From: Trachythela sp. YZ-2020
Taxonomy: Eukaryota > Cnidaria > Anthozoa > Malacalcyonacea > Clavulariidae
Length of the DNA stretch: 64,000 bases
Direction of reading: 5' to 3'
Assembly: GCA_016169945.1 (NCBI GenBank)
Contig: JADLSH010000036.1
Location: 186,001 to 250,000, forward strand
Of this stretch, positions 43,716 to 55,563 are shown piece by piece. The position numbers were made by a program, and so were the translations under genes. Below the pieces are notes generated by a model that was given only the letters and a program-made list of their open reading frames with translations, was not told the DNA's origin and did no database searches. The stretch's first letter is position 1. Every line of letters begins with the position of its first letter.

Positions 43716-45010
43716 AGGTGTGTCCGTTCATCTCAAATTTGGCATGACAATTTTAGTCCTATTACTGTAATAGTTTGGATGGAAAACAAAGGAAAACGGG
43801 AAGAACATTTAAATATAAAGGAATTATATAAAGGAATTTTAAAGATTTTTGCAAGGATAAACAATGGAAATTTATTTCAAACTGTTGAAGCACTGTAGTC
43901 ATGGCAACACGATCAGCAAAGAAAATGTATTTTACAGTTTTTAGCGTACAAATTTACACTACAACACCGGCAATGAAGTTAAAATATTAATGGTTTTAAC
44001 AATAGAATACTGAAATATATCATGTAGGTATGATATTACGCATTCTAATATTTTATTTTAATGTAAAATTGAAAAATTCAACCTTGCGTTCAATATAAAA
44101 CGTTTCGTAAAGTTCATAAAACAAAACTGCATTTACATAATATAAATTCACCTTATTGAAATGAAATCACACGGTTGACTGGCTCCGCTTTCCTTTTAAT
44201 TTATAGCTTTTTGTAACATAAAATATAGGATACTTAAATTAAACTGGAATTAAACGAGACTGACTATTTATATAAAGCAACAGTTTTTAAAACAGCAATG
44301 ATAATATGCCATGAACACATACATCAACAATTATAACAAACTCGCCTTATATTTTCGCTCATATATCTCTTCTTATCCTTTTAAATAAAGCAAAAGCGAT
44401 AAAATTTGCCCCACAGCTCCTCTTTATAAAGTTCCTAAGAGCTGACAAATACAGCCCAGGCGATGTCCACGAAAAATTCGCGAAATTCGCCACCCATGAC
44501 ACCGACGCCAACGTCCACCCATGACACCCATGAAACATAACCACATGCAAGGAACTTTGGTTTCGCATTGCTTTCTTTTTTCCCGAGTGTAATAAATAGC
44601 CCAGCGGAATTAGTACCCTCGGCCCGGGCTATCGCCCGGAACGGCGCTTCGCGCCGTTGGCTCGGGCACTATGTATGTATGTTTGTATGTATGTATGTAT
44701 GTATGGGCAAAACTTTAATAAAAAAATGTAATAAATAAAATTATCGGCCGACCGCCATGTTCCTAGCCAGTGCGGTAACGAGAGACATTCACCCCCCGAA
44801 CAAGATATTTTCGGAAAATAACCGGCATAAGAGACCCTTGTTATTTTCTTTATAACGGTTTACCTTGACTAAAGTTGTGATTAACAACATTAAATAGTGA
44901 ACTTGAATTTTTGCGGTATTTTCACGTCTAAAAATGCCCGCCATTTTCAATGTTTCGGGGGGTGACAGCCTCTACTTAGCGCACTGGCTAGCAATCGGTT
45001 ACGCTCAAAC
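43716..45010. other. no gene recognised; (ATGT)n microsatellite
   Basis: AT-rich, with a GC palindromic patch at 44625-44665 (GGCCCGGGCTATCGCCC, AACGGCGCTTCGCGCCGTT). A short (TATG)n tract lies at about 44671-44704. Confidence 0.4.
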
Positions 45011-45464
45011 ATTGGAAATTAAACGAGACTTACCTGAAAGTATAAGTTGATGTTTGACATAGATTCTACGAGTTGTTGGTTATTGAGCTAAGGAGTCACG
45101 TGAGATATGCGCGCGAAGCAAGCGAGATCACACTTTAAAGCTATAGGGTCATGACATCACAACCTGGGCGGGAGATTTAAATGCAATGTGTAATATATAT
45201 CCCAAGCTGGGAGGGAAGGTTGACTACTTAGCTCAATAACCAACAACTCGTAGAATCTACGTCAAACATCAACTTACACTTTCAGGTAAATCTCGTTTAA
45301 CTTTCAATTATACTTCGTGATTGGTTATTTTCGCCAAGGAGTCACGTGAAACTTTAAAGCGTCATGACCCTTAGAGCGAAGTTCACAACAGTAAACTCAT
45401 ACCATGTATTCATAATACAAATAACCATTAAAATGATATATAAACTACAATATAAACTCAATAG

Positions 45465-46400
45465 TTAGCTGTGGCTTAATATGGCCGACAACAAGTTTTG
45501 ACCATAATTCTTAGTCAAGGCAATTGTTTTATTGTAAAACTTACTAAAAGTACTTTCACTAGTCCAACCTGCGGCAGCAAGGATTCTATTGGTATCAATG
45601 TTCTTGCTATGTGCTGCAGAGGTAGATGCTGCTCTGGTACTGTGGGCACCATATATGTTGGTGTTTACTCCAGCTTTGCTCATAACAGTTTTTATCCATC
45701 TAGCAAGAGTTTCAGTTGAAACAGGCTTGTGTGGCTTCTGATAGCTCACAAATACTTGAGTGTGCGTTCCCCGCAGTGTTGATGTATTTTCCAAATAGGC
45801 CTTCAGATGTTGTACCGGACACAGGTTTTTGTTATCTGGGTAAGCTGCTATTTCCAAGTTAGTTAAATGCTTCCCTGGTTGAGACGTTTTTAACAATACA
45901 TCAATCTTAAAACTACACTTGTCTGCTTTTAAGTTCATATTGTTGATGGATAATGCTTTGAGAGTCTGAATCCTCCGACTTGTTATAATTGCTGGTAACA
46001 TGGCCAATTTAACAGATAAGTCCGAAGAGAAATGTCATTAATATCCCAGTTTTCTAGTACTTTAAGCACCACAGTGACATCCCAGGTATCTTGGTATTTA
46101 GGAAACGATGGACGAAGTTCAAATACTCCTTTAAGAAATCTTGTTACAAGTGGGTGAAAACCAAAACTGACATTTCCTGGTAGCACAATGAGAGACGATA
46201 GAGCACTACGTGCCGTATTGATGTCACTATATCCTACTCCAGAATCATACAGGGATGACAGAAAATTTATTCCATCTGATAAAGAGGGGCGAATTGGATC
46301 AATTTCCCTCTCGTGACAGTAAAGTTCCCATTTTTGGAGGTAAGATCTATATTGTTTGATGGTACCTTGTCTCCAAGCTTGTGTGATAATAGTGGTAGCT
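45465..46400 (-). pseudogene. DIRS tyrosine recombinase
   Basis: The C-terminal part (46007-45465) contains CPVQHLKAYLENTS, GAHSTRAASTSAA and ILAAAGWTSESTFSKFYNK. That gives the H-x-x-R, the later Trp in place of His, and the nucleophilic Tyr of the family. The N-terminal SAM-like region (FELRPSFPKYQDTWDV, LVTRFLKGVF) lies at 46186-46050 in a different frame. The recombinase would insert the circular DNA intermediate. Frame breaks near 46015 and around 46190-46300 show decay. Confidence 0.8.
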
Positions 46401-46568
46401 GCTGCTAAAAGATTTGATTTTCGAGAGATTTCCAGACAAGTGGCAGATAATTAGCTCCAGATGAGGGTAAAGTGGATGACTTGCTTCCGGATTGCCTGGA
46501 AGGATCAGCGTTCTCTTTGTCTTTGGTAGTAGTACTGGATTCGCTATTAGTTGACTCATTAGTTTTGG

Positions 46569-48234
46569 TCACCATGTCTGTGTTGGCCATCGTGGAGCTA
46601 CCACAATCACCGTGCACTGTTCCTCTTGGATTTTCTGTAAAATTCTAGAAATAAGACAGAAGGGTGCAGAAATATAAGCTTGGTATCCATTCCATGACAT
46701 ATGAAAAGCGTTTACAGCCATAGCTCCTGGATCAGGGAGAAAAGACACATATGGTTTGATTTGGTGATTGATTCGAGACGCAAATAAATCAATATCAGCA
46801 GTAAACCCTAGTCGTAATGTTGCATCCCGAAAAATATGTTGATTAAGGGACCACTCAGCACTAGTATTAGAGAGTCTGGACTGTTTGTGCGTGTCTACAT
46901 TATACACCCCGGGGATATGGACAGCAGTTAGCCAAATGTTCCGTTCGTGGCACCAAAGCCATATAGAGTTGGTGAGATTGTTCCGTAGTACTGACTTACT
47001 GGTCTCCATGTGATTAATATCAGATAATACAGTCATATTATCAATCACGACTTTCACATGCTTTCCGGTTAAGGAATCTGCAAAGGTTTTGGGTGCCAAA
47101 AATACAGCTAATAACTCTAAATATTTTATATGCTGCTGTGCTTCATCTTTAGTCCAGTGCCTCCCGGTCTTAATTTGGTTTAGGGTACAACCCCAGCCGG
47201 TATTAGAGGCATCTGTAGTCATTACAATTTCTGGTTTCCCATGACCAACAACATTGTAGCTGGTTGGGGCAGATTTTACCCACCAGTTCACTCTCCTTTA
47301 GCTTCCTCATTCTGTACCATAGGGGAATCAAATTTGCCTCTGTTCACCTTAAGCGCTTGGGATTTTACTAGGTCCAAATGTCGAAAAGAGAGGGGCCCTA
47401 GCATTACCCCTGGGAAAGTTGAAATTATGTATCCCCGAACTTGGGAGGCCTCTCGGATTGTTGGTGATGTGCTCTTCAATAATTTTGAGCACATCTCGAT
47501 GACCTTGGTCACTTTTTGAGGTGACATGTAAATGCGCATTAAGATGGAGTCAAAGATAAATCCTAAAAAATGTGTTTTTGTGTTGGAATGAGTACAGACT
47601 TATCAGGGAGAATAACGAATTCCAGAGTGTGTCGCAATCGAACAGTGTCTATTATATTCTCTAAACACATCTCATAAGCATCCCCTTGCAAATATGAATC
47701 GTCAATATATGGGGAGGAAGAGTGCCCCAGTTGTCTGAGCACTGAATAAACTGCTTTGAGAAGTTTAGTAAATTTCCGTGGGCAACTAGCAAGCCCATTT
47801 GGAAAACAGGTAAATGCATACAACGAGCCTTCCCATTTGAATTTTAAATATTTCTGATGTGGCTTGACAATAGGGACGGAGTAATACGCGTCCTTCAAAT
47901 CAACAGAACCCATGAAGCAATTAGGGGTCATATGCCTAATAGCATCGATAAGCGTTTCCATCTTAAAATGGTGGTATTCTACATACTGATTAAGATTCTT
48001 AAGATTCAAAATCATACGACTTGTGCCATCTTTTCTAGGCCTGACAAATATAGGGGATATAAATTCCCCAGGTTCGTGTTGTGTGCGAACGATTACACGT
48101 TTGTTGAGTAGTTTTGTAATTTCACAGCTTATAAGAGCCTGTTCGGCTTCAGTATATTTTGAATGTGAACGTGAACAGTTTTCAAGCGGCTCTGTCAAGT
48201 ATCTCTCGGTCGGAGGTAATTTTTCCCCATTCAT
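46569..48234 (-). pseudogene. DIRS reverse transcriptase and RNase H
   Basis: RT motifs include RKDGTSRMILNLKNLNQYVE, FMGSVDLKDAYYSVPI, FTCFPNGLASCPRKFTKL and the catalytic SPYIDDSYLQG. After a frameshift near 47560 comes TISTFPGVMLGPL-type linker sequence. After another near 47290 comes RNase H: IVMTTDASNTGWGC, IKYLELLAVFLA, VIDNMTVLSDINHMET and HIPGVYNVDTHKQSR, then DLFASRINHQI. Catalytic Asp residues of RT are retained. Confidence 0.85.
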
Positions 48235-48352
48235 GGTAATAATCCGTCAACCGACCACCTTTAAAAGTTTTTTATTTGGTGATTAAAGTGCTCCTTTAGC
48301 ACAGGTAAAAACGTTGAAAATTCGTTTGCCTTAACGTTTGCTAGCTGCGTTA

Positions 48353-49499
48353 TTATTTCGTCAGCGGCAGCCACCTCTTGTTGTTGCCTCCTCCCCGTTT
48401 TTTCTGGTAGTTGTCTGGCCTGTTGTTCGACCACCGCGGGTTGGGGCTTTTCGATAAAAAAGACTTCTCACGATCATTTCTTGGTCGTCGGTTGTTGAAC
48501 GACGATTTATTGTAGCTGCCAGTGTTTTGCCCAGACTGAGTAGCTGTTTGGCTGATTCGATTCGACGCTCGAATTGCATTTAGCTGACTTTGCAATTCAT
48601 CCCCAAACAACAGCGATGTCACAGATGTTTGGGATGAACATAATGATGCATAATCTTTATTTAAGATTGGTTTCATCATTTCACGACGACGAAGTGACAG
48701 GTCGTAATTTGTATGCCCCAACGGGGCAAGGGCGTCGATTTGAAGTGTGAGGACTTCATTGATGTTGTTGTTGTTGACGCCGTCATGGCGCCGAATGCCG
48801 CCACTTTGGCGCGCATCCATCAGCAATTGAGTAGACTTTGTGAGAGCTACGCCAACAGCCACCAAGGTTTTTTGAACAGCAACAAGTTTTAAGTCTTTGC
48901 CTTGGCCAATGTTCGAGATACGAGACCATATCTCTGGGTTTACCTTGGGGGCAGACAGGCTTGTGCAAGTTTTCTGGCCGGTCATATTTCGCTGTTTTCT
49001 CTTTGAATTTGTCATCGGATAATTTTGACGACAAGCGTTTATTAACTATGTCAGCCAATTGAGTGGTCACAGGACCACTTGTTTTCTCGTCAGTCGAGTA
49101 TTTCTGGGCGAGAGTAGTGAGGAACTCATCCTCCTCATAGCCAGCTGTAGCCCCGGGATCTTGACCAACACGGTCATTATTTTCCCCTGAGCAGCCCTCG
49201 AGGAGAGCGTCCACATCGCTCCCGTCGTTTTCACTTGGCTGGTTTCCTCTTCTCCTTTTCCTGCTGCCTGGCGCTGGCTCCGCCACCCGAGAATCTCGTT
49301 TGGCAGTAGCGGCAGCCTGGCCATGTTTCATTTCGGCGATAGTCCCCTTCATTTCTGCCATTGAGTCGTACATCGTGTCAAACCGATTGTTGAGCGACTG
49401 AAGGACTTTTGCCATGGTAGGTTCCCCGTCATCAGTCCGTGGATCATCCTCTTCCTCCAGTATCTCGTCGCTTATTGATAAATCTTCCTTTTCCGCCAT
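48353..49499 (-). pseudogene. DIRS gag-like protein
   Basis: The N-terminal half (49499-48783 frame) is acidic with a short coiled coil (RFDTMYDSMAEMKGTIAEMK) and a basic patch (GSRKRRRGNQ). The conserved centre is split by a frameshift near 48955. After it come NPEIWSRISNIGQGKDLKL, QKTLVAVGVALTKSTQLL, and a C-terminus rich in Asn, Arg and Gly (KKRGGGNNKRW). This layout is that of DIRS ORF1. Confidence 0.7.
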
Positions 49500-49500
49500 T

Positions 49501-50150
49501 TTCCTAGTTTAAATTTTTTGAACGTGTGGTCTTCGCAACGTTTCGCTTGCAAGTGATTTAATGAAATAAATTTGATTTGGGTTTACTATTGTCATGGATA
49601 CAACTCTGATTTTGAAAAGCCTGACTTTGAAAATTGCACGCAGGTGTAAAAGTATTGTTTTTTTAAAATCCTTTGTTAGGATTGTTGCAACTGTATTTCT
49701 TACTGGACCTCTGGAGAGAACAGTTTAGAACTGATTACTGATAGAGCTATCCAGTGTAAATAAAGTTAGTTTAGTTTAGGTTTCTTATAGATCATATTGT
49801 ATTGTCTACATAAAGTAAACTCAAGTGGGATTTGACTTAGCAATCCTGGCTACATGCAATGTTTAAATTAATAACCGAGATTTGTAATTGAGCTGTCTGC
49901 AGTTGATTTAGATGAAATATCAGCTTTAGAATATCACATGTAATTTTGATATTAGGCTTCTGCTTTTGTAGCTTGTCCTTTACTGTTTTTGACATGTCAG
50001 GACAAGGAAAATATAGAAATCTATGGGAACTTTATTACAGGTAATCATATTAGAACGAAAAATGTTCATCCATTTTCTACTGCAATTCTTACAATCAATC
50101 AAAGAACCAAACCCAATCAAAATAATCAATCATTCAACTAATCAGTAATC
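49501..50150. other. no gene recognised
   Basis: AT-rich sequence downstream of the DIRS ORFs. It has no domain; part may be the 5' terminal repeat of that element. Confidence 0.35.
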
Positions 50151-50154
50151 GAAT

Positions 50155-50310
50155 CTTTTCTTCAAACAATAATTGAATCAATCAATCAATCATTCAATCA
50201 ATCATGATGAATTTAATCAATCATTCAATCAACCATTCGGTCATTCAATCAATCATTTAATCAATCATTTAATAATCATTTAATCAATCATTCAATCAAT
50301 TATTGTCCTC
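50155..50310. repeat. imperfect (AATC)n microsatellite
   Basis: Repeated CAATCATT/CAATCAAT units over about 150 bases, interrupted several times. Confidence 0.8.
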
Positions 50311-50342
50311 TGTAAAGGTATGTGAAGTTACTAATTATCAAA

Positions 50343-50422
50343 ACTATTAACTGTTCCCTGCACCAGAGACTATTTGAATTAATAAATTCAAATAGTCTCT
50401 GGTGCAGGGAACAGTTAATAGT
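50343..50422. repeat. perfect 38-bp inverted repeat, 4-base loop
   Basis: 50343-50380 is the exact complement of 50385-50422 around the loop AATA. The stem includes GTTCCCTGCACCAGAGAC. No mismatch in 38 pairs. No gene, terminator context or known repeat family is evident. Confidence 0.95.
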
Positions 50423-50913
50423 TATATAAATAGTTTCATTCAATGTGCAGATGCAGTAGAGTAGCTAGGCTAGATTGAATATTTGAATACTCATTTTGTA
50501 GGATTAAACGTCCTGAGAAATATATCAACAAGAACTTCAGCGTTTTGAGCAAAAGCCCTTTCTCTGAAAACGTCTAAATTCTTGTTATGTTTTTCAGGTA
50601 GTTTAGTCTTACAAACCTTAAGCATACTGTTTAGAACTTCTGTATTATTTGTTTATGTGCTGTAGGTCAGCAATCTAATGAAACTTGAAGAAATTAAAAA
50701 TAAACCTTGGCACATTGGACAAAAAATTTGTTTTATGTATATACGTATACAATTCAAGAATTGAGCCAATCTATAGAGTAGACTCTTTTGATGATTGAGA
50801 CCTCGCTAATTAACGGACACTTACAACATTCACTGTTGCTGTTCATTAACTTGGGGTTGAACTGTTTGTTTGAATTTCTAGCAGATGCATTTGAATTTTG
50901 ATAGAATTACAAT

Positions 50914-51111
50914 TTAACCCATTAGCTGGTAATGCGCCCAGATTCACCGTCGGCTGTTGGCTATTAATAAATCATGAATTATTTTAACTAATTAGATTAC
51001 AATGCGCCCATGTGTGCCCTACTTAATTAGTATTTTACTCTGTCTAATGCCAGACAATTTTAATACATTTTATACTCGTCAGTGGTGGGGTACTGCCAGT
51101 TAATGGGTTAA
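50914..51111. mobile_element. TTAA-bounded MITE, copy 1
   Basis: The ends are TTAACCCATTAGCTGG and CTGCCAGTTAATGGGTTAA. TTAA at both tips is the piggyBac-type target. The interior shares AATGCGCCCA, ACTCTGTCTAATGCCAGAC and TACTCGTCAGTGG with copies 2 and 3; part of it is internally repeated, making this copy longer. Confidence 0.75.
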
Positions 51112-51136
51112 CAAAACTATCTGCCAGTGTCTCTTG

Positions 51137-51248
51137 TTAACCCATTAACTTGCAGTGCACCCAGACGCGAACTACTTTAGTATTTTACTCTGTCTAACGC
51201 CAGACAATTTACTCGTCAGTGATAGGGTACTGCCAGTTAATGGGTTAA
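51137..51248. mobile_element. TTAA-bounded MITE, copy 2
   Basis: A 112-bp copy, TTAACCCATTAACTTGC to CTGCCAGTTAATGGGTTAA, with the same interior as copy 1 (TTTTACTCTGTCTAACGCCAG). Confidence 0.8.
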
Positions 51249-51640
51249 AATGGTATCAAAGGACACTACATTTTACTTTAAAAGATTAATAATTATTCTT
51301 GTTCCAGTGCAAGCAATGCTTTAACTGGTGAAGGACTAAATGAAGGTGTTGAATGGTTAACAGGTAATGAGTGAGTGAACTAGCTGGTAAAAATCCCTAT
51401 TTTTCAACATTGTATATATTTACTAAATAATACAAATCATGTTTTTTGAGAACAGGTTATAGCATTATGAACTAACTAAGTGCACTGCTTTGTTTTTATA
51501 TAGATCAGTTGAAACAACGTTGATGCATATAGTGCAACATGTATATAATAATTAATATAAAATAAAATGTAAAAATATTCTAATATTATGGGTAATAAAA
51601 ATATCCATGGTAGTAGCATATGTAGTCGTAAGACTTTATT

Positions 51641-51743
51641 TTAACCCATTAGCTTGCAATGCGCCCTACTTTAGGATTTTACTCTGTCTAATGCCAGACG
51701 GTTTTACTCATCATTGGTAGAGTGCTGCCAGTTAATTGGTTAA
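51641..51743. mobile_element. TTAA-bounded MITE, copy 3
   Basis: A 103-bp copy, TTAACCCATTAGCTTGC to GCTGCCAGTTAATTGGTTAA, one substitution from the family end. Confidence 0.75.
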
Positions 51744-51924
51744 TACAGAATACATAATATATACATATCTCATTAGAGCTTTAGAAACAATCTCAATTCT
51801 ATATATTTGCTGCTAAATACAAGACTACTGGGACACTATTTTCTCACTCTGATAACTGTCAGTTGAACACCATCTACTGCACAAGAGTGCTTAGTAAAAA
51901 CCATCTATTTTGAACATTGAATTA

Positions 51925-52085
51925 GTCCAGTTATGACAATTAGTCAGTTTTGGACTCTGCCTACTCCAGTTGTAACAAGGATTCAGTTGTAAATTCTGCA
52001 TAGTCCAGTTATAACAAGCAGTCAGATGTGACATCTGGATAGTCCAGTTGTAACAGCAGTCAGCTGTGATATCTGCATAGTCCAC
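51925..52085. repeat. 39-bp tandem repeat, four copies
   Basis: Units begin TAGTCCAGTTGTAACAA and end near ATCTGCA. Because 39 is divisible by three, the minus frame reads repeated CYNWT...LT units, which is likely incidental. The array ends where the large palindrome begins (52086). Confidence 0.75.
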
Positions 52086-53068
52086 AATCTTGGAAAAAAA
52101 TTCGTAGACTTTTTGAATTTTGATATTATTTCCCCCTCTCCCCCTGTACAATGTTGGTATTGAGGTCGTATCACAGGAAACCCAGGCTCTATTTGCCCGC
52201 GCACGCCGGCCTGTGACTTCCTTATAACGAGGGAAGGAAGGAAACATTGAGCCCAAAATAGCCCAGACTTGGCATATGTTACACGAAACTATCCTCGATT
52301 TTTCGCCTTTAAATGCATTTCTTTCGAGATTAATCGATATCCCCTGCAAGAATGATACCGTAGAACTCTCAAAACAACGATGCTTTAATCAAAAAGCTTA
52401 AATTCGCTCTAAAATCCGTGAGGGAATGACAAAATTTGGCAAAAATATATCCGCGTGCCTGGTTTGCTGTTAAAAAACCGGAAGTCGTTGAACAACTCAA
52501 AATACACTCAAACCTGATTGGACAACTTTGAAATTTGAAACTTTTGTTGATATTCGTCGTCCAATCAGGTTGGAGTGTATTTTGAGTTGTTCAACGACTT
52601 CCGGTTTTTTAACAGCAAACCAGGCACGCGGATATATATTTGCCAAATTTTGTCATTCCCTCACGGATTTTAGAGCGAATTTAAGCTTTTTGATTAAAGC
52701 ATCGTTGTTTTGAGAGTTGTACGGTATCATTCTTGCAGGGGATATCGATTAATCTCGAAAGAAATGCATTTAAAGGCGAAAAATCGAGGATAGTTTCGTG
52801 TAACATATGCCAAGTCTGGGCTATTTTGGGCTCAATGTTTCCTTCCTTCCCTCGTTATAAGGAAGTTACAGGAGGGCGCGGGAAAATAGAGCCTGGGCTT
52901 CCTGTGGTCGTATCCCTTGCAAATCGACACTACCTGAACCAACATTGTTCTGGGGGGGGGGGGGAAGAGCGAAATTTAGGGCAATTAGTAGATTTGATTG
53001 AGATTAATTGCATATTTTGAAATTTGAATAGACTTTTCAAAAAGTCTACGAACATTTTTTCCAAGATT
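52086..53068. mobile_element. 1-kb palindromic foldback element
   Basis: Left arm 52086-52521 and right arm 52561-53068 are inverted copies, with a 39-base spacer. Tips: AATCTTGGAAAAAAA and TTTTTTCCAAGATT. Shared landmarks: TTAATCGATATCCCCTGC, AAACCGGAAGTCGTTGAAC, ATAACGAGGGAAGGAAGG. The arms are about 95% alike by eye, with extra sequence in the right arm including a 13-base G run at about 52951. No transposase; the two mirrored 150-codon frames are reflections of each other. Confidence 0.85.
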
Positions 53069-53640
53069 GCAGTCTGCATCTAGCCTGCACACAGGCTCTC
53101 TTGGGGCTACTAAGCCTTCGGCTCAATAAATTTATAGATGCGTCACTTGCAATTCAGCATTCAGCTGTAATACACGATATAATTAGCACCCCTTAACTTT
53201 AAGGCCTCATTTCAGCAACTTGCCAAACATTAGCATTGTTACATCTTGTTGAAAAGCTTGCTTCAAAGCTGTTGGAACCACAAAGCAAAACGTAAAGTCC
53301 AGCAAAGGCTCTTCTTCAGGAAAATTAGTATGAAAGTACAAACAAAACACACTGCTTTCGACTTTGGGAACACATTTTGTAAACAAAATGCGAGATTCTT
53401 GTTGACAACAAAACAGGGTAGCCCATTCAGCCGAAGCTGGTATCCAGAGGGACCCTGGACAACAAAACATATGTTTACAGCAAAAATATAGTAACTAGCT
53501 AATTAGAGTCCTAGGCAGGGGCGTAGCGTGCGGGGGGTGTAACACCCCCCAATTTTTACTGAATGGTCGGTAAAACACGGATTCGGTTGGTAATATACGG
53601 AGCCATCGGTAGAACCATCAATATATAAGTATATAATTAC

Positions 53641-53850
53641 AAGATTTTTTTTTCTGCATCTCACTCGGTTGAAATTGATGTAGAAGGTTTAGGTGGATAT
53701 TCCGAGTGAAATATTATATACAATATTTTAGACCTGAACGGGAACGGTTGCGAAAAATGCAACTCTAAATCCTCCGACAGGAATTGAACCTGCGGCCCTG
53801 CGATTCCGGTGCAGCGCTCTGACCACTGAGCTACAGAGGCCAGTTGCCAA
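53641..53850 (-). mobile_element. tRNA-derived SINE, copy 4
   Basis: Full family head (TAGCTCAGTGG A-box and GGTTCAATTCC B-box on minus) and body, as at 7498-7740, with the same AAGATTTTTTTTTCTGCATC end. A headless partial body in the opposite orientation follows at 53885-53975. Confidence 0.8.
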
Positions 53851-53884
53851 GCGTTAACCACAAGTTCATGTATATATATAGATG

Positions 53885-53975
53885 CTTAGAGTTGCATTTT
53901 TTGCAACCGTTCCCGTTCAGGTCTAACATATTGTATATAATATTTCACTCGGAATATCCATCCACCTAAACCTAC
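53885..53975 (+). mobile_element. SINE body fragment, inverted
   Basis: GCAACCGTTCCCGTTCAGG through ATATTTCACTCGGAATATCC and CATCCACCTAAACC, the SINE body without its tRNA-like head. Confidence 0.7.
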
Positions 53976-54119
53976 ATAAATATATAATATTAACGTGAAA
54001 AATAAACATTAAAACATGAAGCTATATAAACGGAGGATATCGTATGTGTATAACTTTATGGGGGGAGGGGGCACGACCACGTGTTCGTCGGTAAATATTA
54101 GACGTTACACCCCCCAGTC

Positions 54120-55559
54120 AAGGTACAGTAATATAAGTACAAAAAAGAAAACTACAATTTTTAACAACACAATAATAATCTAAAAGTCATGCAGTCTAAT
54201 AAGGTTCTTGAAGGATAACAACGAAGGAGATGCATTTGCGAAAAGCATCTGCCCACCTCCCCCACAAAAAAATCCCCGCCCACCTCCCCCACAGCAATGG
54301 ACTGTACGAGAATCTGCATGTCGACATAATACGTAGATCGTCTGTGTATACGTGACCTATACATTTGTAATTGCGAACTTGTTATGGTAGTGAATTAAAA
54401 TAAACAAGACGCCTACTGAGGCGTTCACACTGGCCCTGCGGAGCAGGTTTTGCCCCATCTGTCCAGATCCGGTCAGGGTTTAGGGGCACCTGGGGCGGTG
54501 TAACATTTCCTGTCTGTGTGAGGTTTCAGGTTTCAATCTCAGATAAGTGGTTTCAATCTTATTTTGAGGTGCTTGGGTATATTAATGATATATCATTATG
54601 CTAGGTATATAGACATTGTCCTATCATTACCGAGTATGATATATTCACTTCTTAGTTTAATATATGTATTAAAGACAAAATGCTAATAAATATTTAAACC
54701 AAATTCATCGTGTTATTGTAACTATTTTAGTAATATACTCCATACGCCCAGCCTCGACAGTGTTATTTAGAGTTGACACGTCAGTTGTATTTCACACAAA
54801 CTAAAAATAGCAAACGTAAACAAGACATTTTGAGCAATATTTTGTGATATTTAATAATACCTAAAGTCGTAAAGAACAATATTAAATCGAAATACCAATA
54901 TTGTTAAAAAGCAAGAACAAAGCATCATACCAGAATGTGAATGACTTTGAAAGTTCGAAAAGCATATAAATTTAACTGTGTATCAAAGCGAGTTAAGAGC
55001 ATGTAGGAAATGAAACTCCCTCGCGCTAGACTTATGCAATTGTAATATATTATTGCTTAAATTTTGAAACAATTGTTACCAAAGCCGTACTTCTTGAGAA
55101 ACATTCCAAATTCTTTATACAAAGGCAACAAAGCTAATTTTTAATAGCTTTGTAGTTTAATATGATGTAACTGTATTCTACGTTGTACTATCTAAACTTA
55201 TGTTGTAAACTTAAACAATCTCAGTTAGTAACAGTCGAAGTCGCTTAAACATACGGGCAACATTTTCACCACAATTTCCAGGGATTTTACCACCTGTAAC
55301 TGCAGGTATTGAATACGCACGAAATCTACAACGAACTCATGTGTTGTTTATATCGAAGAAAACCACGCATGAAACATAAACACAGGAAAACATTTCCTAA
55401 TAGACATATTTGTCATATAGCCCGCTCCTCAATGACGGTCATTTTGAGTCGGGTGGACGATTTCGTAATCACCACATGGTCTCTGAGCCTGCGATGCGCT
55501 AACGCAAACTCGATTTCTCGACGACTAAAAAAACAGAAAAAAACCAGAAAATTAGGGAT
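54120..55559. other. no gene recognised
   Basis: AT-rich DNA. The plus frame 55309-55563 has no domain. Confidence 0.45.
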
Positions 55560-55563
55560 TTAA

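Larger units (their letters stand above)
45012..49500 (-). mobile_element. DIRS-like tyrosine-recombinase retroelement
   Basis: Order on the minus strand: gag-like protein (49499-48353), RT and RNase H (48234-46569), tyrosine recombinase (about 46400-45465). This trio without LTRs or a DDE integrase defines DIRS elements. At the 3' side, inverted arms at 45012-45100 and 45215-45302 share AGATTCTACGAGTTGTTGG and TAAGTTGATGTTTGAC. Each is followed or preceded by GGAGTCACGTGA and CTTTAAAG, as expected for the complex terminal repeats of DIRS. Several frameshifts make the copy non-functional. The 5' limit beyond 49500 is not defined. Confidence 0.8.
53516..54116. mobile_element. possible hAT-like MITE hosting a SINE
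   Basis: The left end CAGGGGCGTAGCGTGC is a common hAT-type start, followed by GGGGGGTGTAAC. The right end holds the complement GTTACACCCCCCAGT, and both sides have GTCGGTAAA. A SINE lies between. No target duplication could be shown. Confidence 0.35.

Noticed and set aside
50530..50585. Possible Penelope terminal motif (GTTTTGAGCAAAAGCCCTTTC)
   Set aside because: Similarity to the motif at 15740 is partial and lacks the TCGTCAGG half; too weak to call.
51891..53020. Two 95-152 codon frames beginning with the same 50 residues
   Set aside because: They are mirror images in the two arms of the palindrome, so the similarity comes from the inverted repeat; no gene support.
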